From Suillus spraguei (Eukaryota > Basidiomycota > Agaricomycetes > Boletales > Suillaceae): a stretch of DNA of 64,000 bases. The notes under the pieces were generated by a model. The model had not been told where the DNA came from. It did no database searches and was given only the letters and a program-made list of their open reading frames with translations. The translations under genes were made by a program, and so were the position numbers. Position 1 is the first letter of the stretch. Each line of letters begins with the position of its first letter. This document shows, in pieces, positions 53,864-64,000 of the stretch. Location: assembly GCA_016800925.1 (NCBI GenBank), contig JABCPU010000009.1, positions 186,001 to 250,000 of the forward strand, in the 5' to 3' direction.

Positions 53864-54587
53864 GCGTTTGGGATTGGCTTTGTTTGTTTTCATTTAATGG
53901 ATATATATGATGACGCGTGTCTCGCTCGTGATTCTTGGCAAGAGTTGAATTTCAAGGAGAGGGGGAGCTTCTCATTCTCACAGAAGCGTGCGCTGGTTCA
54001 GTCCAGATGCTTCTCTCATTGCGTTGTGCGCAGTAACACGCGTCGTTCATACGAAGCACTCCTTTCGCCTCATTCCTTCTTTCACACATCCTCGGAACAA
54101 AGGGCATGAGCCAACGCAACTGTCATTGTGCATTTTTATTAATGTGAGGACTCTATATGTGAAAGAGGTGTCCTTGCTGGACCTCCTTTCAGATCTGGAG
54201 CTGCCCACCGACGAGTCGCTAGAATCGAACGAAACAATGCTCTTCGATAAAGTGCAACTGTTGGTTTTTGGACGTGTATCAACACGATCCATTCAACACG
54301 ATCCATTCAACACGATCCATCCAGTTCCGTTTTATGGTCGCTGCGCATCATCAAACACAGGTCACGTTGTCTAGTCTATGTAGCTTATCGATGGTGATCA
54401 ATTCTAGAAGTGTACGTACTGAAGTTGTATATTAGCCAGACATGTCATTGGATTCGCCACTCTCAAATCGTCACGCAACAAAGTCGGACATGCACTTTTT
54501 CTTTGGAGCTTGAATTCATCCATGTAGAGAGAAACTCAAACTTGTTGAATGCTGCGTTCCGGATTGTTGAAAGGTTTTTGTCACCTC
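53864..54587. other. intergenic region with a 14-bp minisatellite
   Basis: Spacer between convergent ALG6 and the orphan ORF. Overlapping ORFs of up to 128 codons exist but show no motif. Contains the tandem repeat at 54279-54320. Confidence 0.4.
54279..54320 (+). repeat. 14-bp tandem repeat, three perfect copies
   Basis: TCAACACGATCCAT repeated three times without mismatch. Confidence 0.95.
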
Positions 54588-55160
54588 TCAACGATCTGGA
54601 ATGTAGCAGTGGCGAAGATTGGACGGTGGTGTTCCTGTGCTCACTAGTGACATAGTTGTTGGCAAAACGGATATCGATGTGAATTCGAAGATATCAGTTT
54701 CATTCACAACGTTTTCAGCGTACTTCCTCCGATCTAATTGTACTTTTGAAGTAGTCGCCAAACAAGCGCATTTGACATCCTTAATGTGAAACGAGATCCG
54801 AAAATATTGTTCGGGAGTCGAGATTTGGGAGGTGATGTGACAGCTAAGATTCAGAGTTGCGGGAAAGTGATGAAAGGCGACCGAAGACAGCGCGGGGTGC
54901 AGATGAACCAGGGTCTGTATGGGCAGCTTGCCCTGCGACCTGCGAGTAGGTGAGTGCGTGAGCACTGTGAAAGTTTCTTGAAAGCTGACTTCTGTAAATG
55001 GCAATAGGTCTTCAAGGCCAACTTTTCTGACATAATCACACTTCAATTCAAATCTTGCCTGGAGGAAAACTCCGAAACCGCCGCTGTGTTTGCTGTAACC
55101 GCTTTTGTTTAGTTGTAGAGCTCGACAAACAAAAGGGTCCCGCTGACGGTCCACAGACAT
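54588..55160 (-). CDS. hypothetical protein, orphan ORF
   Basis: 190 residues from ATG 55160 (MSVDRQRDPFVCRALQLNKS) in one exon. No signal peptide, membrane helix or motif that I recognise. Mixed alpha/beta-like composition with VHLHPALSSVAFHHFPATLN and RISFHIKDVKCACLA stretches that could be beta strands. Single-exon structure is unlike the neighbours. Could be real or a chance ORF. Confidence 0.4.
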   Translation of the reverse strand: MSVDRQRDPFVCRALQLNKSGYSKHSGGFGVFLQARFELKCDYVRKVGLEDLLPFTEVSFQETFTVLTHSPTRRSQGKLPIQTLVHLHPALSSVAFHHFPATLNLSCHITSQISTPEQYFRISFHIKDVKCACLATTSKVQLDRRKYAENVVNETDIFEFTSISVLPTTMSLVSTGTPPSNLRHCYIPDR

Positions 55161-55329
55161 CAATTCATCCAATATACATTGATTAATATTAAGCTTAAAG
55201 AGGAACTACATATGACCCGTGGCAGCCTCACGAGTCACGACACACAATATAATGGATGTTCTGAACATATGTCCGAAGGCACGACTTGCCATGGAGTAAA
55301 TATTAATGTTGCAACAACAATTTGCACAG

Positions 55330-55800
55330 GGGCGAAGAGTTAAGATGAACCTCTGAGGAAACCATCCAGGAGTGAATGTCAATCATTCAGTAATGTATAT
55401 TCTGATAGAAAAAAAGTTGTCATCGGCAGGTTTCGAACCAAGAGAAACAGATTTTGATTCTGTTGTAGCAACCATCTGGCCAAGACCAGTTACGGCAAAC
55501 TCCTAAAGCAGCTATCCATAAGTGAATATCAATATGTGTTCCGATAGAAAAAACCTCATTGTGGGCAGGTTTCAAACCTGCACAGTCCAAGAGAAACAGA
55601 TTTTGATTCTGTTGTGGCAACCACCTGGCTAAGGCTAGTTACGGTGAACTTCTAAAGAAACCAACCATGAATGAATGTCAAAGTGTGCTCCCGTAAAAAA
55701 AACTGTAGTTCAGCAGATTTCGAACCCGGGTAGTCCAAGAGAAACAGATTTTGATTCCGTCGTGATAACCACTCTACCTCAACTCTTCTACTTGAGGAGA
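55330..55800 (-). repeat. tandem array of three tRNA-Leu-like units
   Basis: Three units spaced about 149 bp. The common core on the plus strand is AACAGATTTTGATTCTGTT at 55446-55464 and 55595-55613 and a variant at 55743-55761. On the minus strand this folds as an anticodon arm ACAGA-ATCAAAA-TCTGT with anticodon CAA (Leu). It is followed by a 12-14 nt variable region (CTCTTGGACT) and a T-arm, perfect in unit 2 (GCAGG-TTTGAAA-CCTGC). A D-arm-like stretch (GTGGTTATCAC in unit 3, GGTGGTTGCCAC in unit 2) precedes the core. The acceptor stems do not pair well, so these are pseudo-tRNAs or tRNA-derived repeats rather than working genes. Flanking unit sequence (GTGAATGTCAA, GATAGAAAAAA) repeats too. 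Confidence 0.6.
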
Positions 55801-56674
55801 CATCCTAAGTTGAAATCGTATGGGACCCCTGATTGACACGGCCCGCATAAACAATAAAGTTCGAGTCTGAACGTCTGCGAGACAATAAAACTGCCCCGAC
55901 AAAGGACGAAGACTGAGATAATTCTAATTCACGTCATCAGCAGGTTCAATTATGAATACCAAAGTATACATGAAGTTTCTAGAAACACAGGAGATCAGCA
56001 GATATTAAAAAACGAGGACAATGAGACACTGTCACCACCTTATCAGATATGAGGATTGGAGACGGAAGTCTCGTCTTCCCACAAAACGGTGGCCACGCAG
56101 CAGTTCATCCCAAACACAACATTGAGACCACACTCGACCTCGAAGACATCGGTAGTGAGCGCACGGCAGTTGGCAATGAATCATTGAGGTCATGGGAATT
56201 TCAGCAAGACACGAACTTGGGCCCAACGAGCAATCGAAAAGGAGAAGAATGGGATTCAAGGTCAAAAAGACACAGGAAGTCGACCGATTTAAATGAGATC
56301 CCAGTGGTAAAACACGATATAACCCACTCCCCTATGGTAGCGGGAATAAATCTACATGACACATAGAATGGTCGCACGTGGTGTTCGGAGGTCAATAGAA
56401 GCACTTACCTTACTGAAACCTTGGAACTAGAGCACGGTGGTCTGGCCTTCCATAGAAGATACAACTGAGTAGTACTGAACGGTTCTGTCACGTGCTAGTT
56501 AGAACGAACGCGAAGGTGACACGCGCTTTTCTCCCCTGAGCCGCTACAACAGCAGAAATTACAAAAACCATCCTCTACCGCTCTGTCCTTAACCAAAAGC
56601 TCGATATTTTTCTAAATTTCCTTCAAGCGCAAAATACTGTACTCAAAGCAGACCACTCATCGAACTCGTTGTAA
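55801..56674. other. intergenic region upstream of RAD50
   Basis: About 870 bp. An ORF at 56049-56366 (+, 105 residues, hydrophilic) and minus-strand ORFs across the same DNA have no recognisable motif. Holds the RAD50 promoter; no clear TATA box. Confidence 0.4.
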
Positions 56675-59600
56675 ATGGCAAGTCTCGACAAACTTGCAAT
56701 CCGGGGCATTCGTTCCTTCGACGACAAGCAAATATCTGTCATTGAGTTTTTCTCGCCAGTCACTGTCATAGTCGGACACAATGGAAGTGGAAAAACGACT
56801 GTCATTGAATGTCTGAAGTACGCGACAACAGGCGACCAACCCCCAAACACTCGAGGTGGCGCGTTTATTCATGACCCGAAAATGGCGAATGAGAAGGAAG
56901 TCAAAGCTCAGGTCAAGTTACGATTTCATGCTGCAAATGGGACACGTATGCTTGTCGTCAGGAATCTCTCAGTGACAGTCAAGAAGACTGGCTTAACAAT
57001 GAAGACTCTTGAAAACATCCTTGCGCTTGCGGACAGCAATATCGAGAAGGGAGGGAAGGTGTGTCAGAGGCATTTGTATATTGGACTTGTCTGAATATCC
57101 CTACTCGCACCAGAGGGGAGCTATTTCCACAAAGTGCGCTGAGATAGACACAGAAATCCCCCATCTCCTTGGTGTATCAAAATCTGTTCTGGAGAATGTA
57201 ATTTTCTGTCACCAGGAGGATTCGTACTGGCCCCTTGCCGAGCCTTCTGCGCTAAAGAAGAAATTTGATGATATCTTCGAGGCCACGCGGTGAGTTTCTC
57301 TATTCCTGAGTGACGTGACCTTTCAACTAAGATATGAACTAGTTATAGCAAGGCGCTGACTCTATAAAGTCGCTGCGTAAGGATCGCGTTGCAGACCTCA
57401 AAGCCGACAAAGAACGTTTAGAATCTCTTGCTAAAGAGAAGGCACATGCCGACAAGCTCCGTGGTCGTATTGGCGACCTGAACGCGACCATTACCGGGAA
57501 GCAAATGCAGTACGAAGACACTAAGAAGCAGTACGAAGAACTCGTCAAGAACAATGCCCGCTTCTACGAGTCTGCTACCCAATTCCGCGAGTTATATGTC
57601 AAGGTTGAAAATCTGCAACAAAAGAAGGAGCATTATCGACAGGAGCTTTCTGAGGCGAAAGAGAGCGTGCAAGAAGTCGGAGGTAACTGTTTTTCCTTTG
57701 TTTGCGCACGGGTGACTGATACTGAATACATACAGGCACTGATGAGGAGATTCAGGAGCGCTTAAGGAACTTCGGCCAGAACGTTGAAAAGGAGAAAATA
57801 GCTCGCAATAGACGCGAGGTGGAACGACAAGACCTTGAAGATGAACTTGCAAAAACGCGGAGGTCGCATGTGGAGCTCATTAATGAACATGGAGAACTTG
57901 CCGCAGAGGCCAAGGTACTCGTTTGATTTACTTTTATATTGTGTTTTTTAATACGATCGTTAGGCACACGACCGTCGTATCTCCGAACGCGAAGAACTCA
58001 TTCGTGACATCAGCGATAAGAACAACATCAAGGGCTACAACCACACTCCTCTCGAACGCGAGAAAGTGGTTGAATTTGTCTCCCGGCTTGGGGATCTTCA
58101 GCGTCGACAGAGATCCGAATTTGATAAGCTGCAGGTATGTTAGTTGGTCCTTGGCGCCCTCCAGCCTACTAATAATCACACAGACCGGAAGGAATAGCAA
58201 GAATGATGAACACAGTCGCAAGTTGCGACTGCTTCACACCGAGCTGGAAAGTCTTCGGATGCAGCGAGGAAATACACGTGAACAGATCGTATGTTTACGT
58301 CTTATTTGATTTTCACAAAATTCTTCATGTTCTTCCCAATCACAGAAAGAGCGCCAAGCTGCCATTACCAAAGCTGAATCATCAGTCGACACGATGCAGA
58401 GTCTCGCATCTGAAATCCGCACTCTTGCAGGTGATATCGAGGAGAAGAAATTGCGGGTTGAGAAAATCAAGGCAGATATACAATCTGGAAACTTCGATGA
58501 GCGCTTGAACGTGAAGGCTGCAAAAGCACGGAGTATGGAAGACCAGCGCGATACCCTGAACACCGAACTTCGCGGCCTGAGCCTGCAGGCAGAATCAAGG
58601 GCTCGTTTGGATCTCAAGCGAGCAGAGGTGCGGAGTAAGATATCAGATACCAAGAACATGTGAGTTTCTTACACAACGTATTTTGTCTGCTGACAATTTC
58701 TTCACAGCCTTGAGTTGTGTAATGTCAAATTCCGGAAGTTGATAGGCAGAGATGCAAGAGCGGAAACAATGGAGCGAGATATTGACCGTGTCTCAAGGTA
58801 ACTTTACATTCAATGACCAGGACCTGCTTAATAATAATGATGGTAGGGAGAAAGATGAGGAGCTCGCTGACGCAGAAGCAGAGGCTGCCGCTGCTAATAA
58901 AGAGCTCCAGCAAGCAGAGACGACATTATCGCACGCAAAATCCGAGATGAAGAGCAAGCGGGACGAATTGAAAAGTAAGCACTCGCACCTTCAAAGGACG
59001 CCTTGAACCAATCAGGTCGTAGAACTGGAGAAGAAACTCGAGGATGAGATTGAAGGAGGGGTTGATATCGAGACCGCCCTCGAGTTCGCAGAGAAGGAGC
59101 TCCAGATTCGCAAGGAGTATGTGTTTCCGCAGGTTCTTTTCAACTGGTTGCTAATTCCTACTACAGTGAGAGCAAAGCGGGCGTGAGTCAAGTGTATGAG
59201 CAGATCCTGAAAGTAGGACAGGCGAAGAAACGCTGTACTGCTTGCAACCGCGGTCTACATGACAATGAGTTGGCTGGTTTTGAGAAATATGTACGTGTTA
59301 CTCAAGTTCTTTTCGAGATGTGATTTGACAATTACGTATAAAGCTTAAGGAGCAAATCAAGAACCATTCTCCCGAGGCTGTCAAGGCTCAAAAGGCTGAA
59401 GTTGAAGTGTGGGAAAATGAATTGAAGGACCTCCGCGCTCTTATGCCTGTATTTACAACTAAGGAGCGCATCAGGACGGTCGAACTTCCAGCACTAGAGA
59501 GGCAAATCAAGGCTTTAGATCAAGATCTGCCGTCCAATAGCGAGAAGGCAGAGCAGGCAAGATACCCTTGTAACTTCTTGAAACTTGAAACTTCACTTGT

Positions 59601-61718
59601 ATGCAGGCTGCTCAGAGGTTAACCGATCTCAAGAGGGACATTAGAGAAGTTGCTTCCTTGAAGCAATCCGCCACTACAGTGTCACGTAACCAAAATGAGA
59701 CAGAGCGACTCAAGAGCGACATCAAAAACTTGGAAACGGAACTTGCTGCTACTGGTACCACCAAGACTGGTGATGATGTGCAGAGGGAACTCGATGTCCT
59801 TTCCAATGAGATGTGCATTGTCTTCTTCCCCTGGCAAACAATCCTCTAGCTAACCTGACCACAGCCGATCAAATGAGAGAGAAAGGCAAGCACTCATGAC
59901 AGAGCGTGACCACCAGAATCAACTGCTGCGGACAAACGAGAATGACCTCCACGCGATGGAAAAGCAAGAGAACGCGCTTTCCAACCAGATCCGTGACAAG
60001 GATATCATGGAGGAACGTATCGTCACGATGACCAATGAAATCGCGACGTTGCACTCGAAACTTAAGGTTTGTTACTGAGTGTCTAGACTACTAGAGGCTG
60101 AAAGTTGCTTGTGTCCTTGTGAATCCAGGAACTAGACTCGAAGATTTCGGAGGCGCAAGCTCCTATTGATTTGCTTGAGCAAGAGCATCAGCAAGCCATG
60201 GTCGACCTCGATGCAAGGATTCGCGAGGCTCAACGTTCCGTACAAGAGCTCAACACGAGCGTTGACAAACTTGACAACCTGAATAAAATCGTTGAGCGGT
60301 ATGCTATTCCGCATGTGTTGTAAGACTCCATTGACATCTGCCAGATATATTCGTGACAAGCGGGCCCGTCACCTTATTGAGTGCGCTGACAAGATAGAGC
60401 AATTCGAGCAGGACATCAAGGATCTTGTCACCAATATCGAGAACGCCCGGGATGCCATAGCTAAGATTGACCGGGAGATCAGCGAGAGCGGGAGTTTGAT
60501 GGCGAATTTGCACGGGAACATTCGTATCAGAAAGCTTGCCCGCGATATAGCAGCTACGCAAGCTGAAATTGACTCGTGCGATATGGAGGGAGCTGCCAAA
60601 GCGAAGCGGAACTTTGAAGATCGTTACCAGGTTGAGAAACAGAGGGAAACGGAAATGCAGAGCAAGGTAAGAGCTTGTCGCTTTCGCACCTTAGTCCACA
60701 TCATGCCATGTTCTGCAGTATGCCCACATAGGAGGCGAAATTAGTTCCCATCAAGAGCAACTCAAGATGACAGAAAGGGATCTGCGTGATTTCAAGGATA
60801 TCAACAAGCGGTATACAGACCAATTGGTCAAGGTCAAGGTCTGAATCTAATTTCGATTTGCAAAATCATCGAGTAATCTGACACTTGCCTAGATGTCCGA
60901 CATGGCAAATAATGATCTGGAGAAATATGCCAAGGCCCTAGACAAGTAAGCTGTACACTACATTCCTGGCCCTATGATCCTATATTTTATGTCTCTCCCA
61001 GTGCCATCATGAAATACCACGGTCTGAAGATGGAGGAAGTCAATGATACCATGCGTCATCTCTGGAATAAAACGTATCAAGGAACCGGTATGTAGCCTTA
61101 GATTTTCTTGTGATTAAGTGCTAATTGCTGTTAGATATCGATGGTATCAAAATCCGCTCTGACGTTGAGGGCGGTGCATCAAAGCGATCCTATAATTACC
61201 GAGTGAGTGCTTCCTGCCACGATAAACACTGTTTTGTTGACATCCTTCCAACAGGTTGTTATGACCAAAGATCAAGTCGAGATGGACATGCGTGGACGAT
61301 GCTCCGCAGGTCAGAAGATGCTGGCCTCGATTATTATTCGTCTCGCTCTCTCTGATTCTTTTGGTCAAAACTGTGGCATTCTTGCGCTGGATGAACCAAC
61401 AAACGCTCTTGATGTAGAAAACATTGATGCACTCGCTGAGAGTCTCGTGGAGTAAGTGATCATCGACGGGCTTTTTCACCGAGAAGTGCTAACCTTCATG
61501 AAGCATTATTAATGAGAGGAAGAACCATTCCAACTTTCAGTTGATCATCATCACACACGACGAGAATTTCCTTCGCAAGCTTGGTCAAGCTGAGGTAATG
61601 GAATACTATTGGTGAGGTTGTATCTATGTAGTCTTCACTTTGTTTATTTATGTGCGACAGGCGTGTTTCACGAGATTCGAGACAGAAGTCAGTAATCGAA
61701 CGCCAAAGATTCCGATGA
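56675..61718 (+). CDS. RAD50: RAD50, ATPase subunit of the MRE11-RAD50-NBS1 DNA-repair complex
   Basis: Tethers and processes DNA double-strand breaks with MRE11. Starts [20 protein letters not shown] at 56675. Walker A is [13 protein letters not shown] (about residue 33-45), followed by [12 protein letters not shown] and [18 protein letters not shown] (Q-loop). Long coiled coils flank the zinc hook [19 protein letters not shown] (CxxC at about 59232-59243). The C-terminal lobe has [19 protein letters not shown] (signature; about 61298-61355), [20 protein letters not shown] (Walker B and D-loop; usual form DEPTTNLD) and the switch His in [11 protein letters not shown]. The end, [20 protein letters not shown], stops at 61716-61718. 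About 18 short introns; all checked junctions keep frame. Intact and about 1,300 residues as expected. Confidence 0.95.
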
Positions 61719-61856
61719 AAATGTCCTTATCCCAATCGAGTTGCTCCCTGTATGGTCACACTGTACAATACCGTCATCAAGTTATCCTACGATCTGACTC
61801 TCTATAACACCTTGAGATGCTTATATATCTCGTGCACCATTCAGACTGGTTGATCA

Positions 61857-62896
<1,040 letters not shown>

Positions 62897-63496
62897 ACCG
62901 TTGGTAGGTCTTGTGATAATTCACGTCCTTCCGATGTCGGGCTTGAAGACTTGGAGCGAAAAAGTTATTATTGGCACAAAGATCACGCGTTCTGCACACG
63001 GCGCCGATTGAGAATCTGGACTGTTAATGGTTGGTTCATCTCGGCTCAGTATTGTATGCGAATGAATGCACATTGCACACGTTGCAGCTAGATAATGATG
63101 ACACTTCAGTCATAGCATTCTGCATAATTGTGTTACATAAGTAGAAAAGAAATGCCATGCTTCAGACAGGGAGCACATGGGCCCAAATTGGTTGTATTTC
63201 TCGCACCCCAGTTACCCCAGATATCGTTAACGTTACATCTCGTGAGCAATTACATATATTTGACACTGCCATATTTACCGGCCTTTCTACCGTCAGGCTG
63301 TCTGGCTTTGGCACACTCAAATCCTGGATCCGCTGCCGCTTACAGTGGAAACTATGAAAGTCAGACCAAGACCATTCAAGTACTCCTTCCGCCGCGCGGC
63401 AATCTCGTCCTATAAGTTAAGCACGTAGCGAATTCACCCCCACCACTCATCTCGTATAGTGCAAGTCTCATTTCACGAATAACACCGAATAAGACA
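62897..63496. other. intergenic region, no convincing gene
   Basis: Promoter side of the enoyl-CoA hydratase and 3' flank of the edge gene. ORFs at 63128-63415 (+) lack motifs and ATG-supported context. Confidence 0.4.
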
Positions 63497-64000
63497 TCAC
63501 ATCGAGGCCATGTCGGACATTCGAATACGCGCAAGGGCGTCAGAACCGTGTGCTTGTTGGTTCATCTGCCAAAGATGGAGGTGCATGCGCGTGGCGAGGA
63601 TTGCAAGGATCATAAACTGGAAACTGTACGTGGGTGTACATTTCGGGCATCATCAGTAGGAATACCCAGCAGGATGTGGAGGTGCATACACTTGCAATAC
63701 GTCGTCGTAGGAGTACTGAGTGCGCAGAACATTAATGACTCTATCATGAAAGGTATTCAGGAGATATACGCACATGGAGGAGCACCGATACGAATATGTT
63801 CGCCACTGAGAACACTTCAGGAAAGAAGATGAGCATGGAACGGTACGTGGGAGCGTTAACTCACAGAAACCACACATATAATAGAAGATGTTATGTTTCA
63901 CCAGGACGCTGTATAGATGGCTTGTTATCTGCCAGCTCTGTATGGCGCGTATGAGCGTGAGAATCATGATTCCTGGGGAGTATCTGTCAGCATGTGCTTG
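63497..64000 (-). CDS. seven-TM-type membrane protein (DUF6533-like family), 5' part outside the window
   Basis: Only the last three to four exons are here. Minus-strand blocks: MILTLIRAIQSWQITSHLYS followed by VLVKHNIFYYMCGF (63870-63967), then, after introns, SVANIFVSVLLH (near 63810) and FQFMILAILATRMHLHLWQM (near 63570-63630), then NQQAHGSDALARIRMSDMAS and TGA at 63497-63499. I recognise this C-terminal pattern (LTLIRA...LVKHNIFYY...ILATRMHLHLWQ) from the large Agaricomycete family of multi-pass proteins carrying an N-terminal DUF6533. That is from memory and the N-terminal domain itself is not in view. Function unknown. Confidence 0.75.

Noticed and set aside
55420..55800. Working tRNA-Leu genes or a CRISPR-like array in the 149-bp repeats
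   Set aside because: Acceptor stems do not pair and units diverge, so functional tRNAs are unlikely. The repeats are long, degenerate and eukaryotic, not a CRISPR array.

Overview
This is nuclear DNA of a filamentous basidiomycete, most likely an Agaricomycete. Protein genes are split by many introns of about 50-60 bp with GT...AG borders. The protein families (GH37 trehalase, SLP1-type SUN protein, Agaricomycete-type kinase-like proteins, a DUF6533-like membrane protein) and the mix of Ty3/gypsy, Tc1 and hAT elements fit that group. I cannot name the species.

Layout. 1-8.6 kb: 3' part of a secreted trehalase (+), then an AMP-binding acyl-CoA ligase (-) lying between two arms of a diverged 0.2 kb inverted repeat that carries a TATA box. 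8.6-26.7 kb: a transposon cluster. A Ty3/gypsy element with 476-bp LTRs and a TCCTG target duplication sits in the last exon of a FAD-linked (BBE-like) oxidase pseudogene. A second, reversed solo LTR lies next to the same pseudogene. A Tc1-type DD34E transposon with an uninterrupted transposase follows, then a solo LTR of a second family, then a 5.3 kb hAT element with 8-bp target duplications that has itself been hit by a solo LTR of that second family. 26.7-64 kb: mostly housekeeping genes: Msp1/ATAD1 AAA ATPase (-), intron-containing tRNA-Phe (-), FMN-dependent 2-hydroxyacid dehydrogenase (+), ALG11 (-), a small membrane protein (+), an F-box-like protein (+), an SLP1-like SUN protein (-), V-ATPase subunit c (-), a hotdog thioesterase (+), a large kinase-like protein lacking the catalytic Asp (-), a 2H cyclic phosphodiesterase with a Lys/Gly/Ser repeat insert (+), ALG6 with an apparent 1-nt frameshift (+), an orphan ORF (-), a tandem array of tRNA-Leu-like sequences, RAD50 (+), enoyl-CoA hydratase (-) and the 3' part of a seven-TM-type protein (-) running off the right edge.

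Shared functions. ALG11 and ALG6 both build the dolichol-linked N-glycan precursor at the ER. The acyl-CoA ligase, thioesterase and enoyl-CoA hydratase all handle CoA esters. Nothing indicates a dedicated gene cluster. The most informative material is the transposon cluster: target duplications give the nesting, the gypsy element lacks its integrase core, and sequence differences between repeat copies in all the element families concentrate at CpG sites, as expected from methylation-linked decay.

Coordinates of spliced genes are the outer limits of the coding region; introns were placed by eye from reading frame, GT/AG borders and conserved protein blocks.
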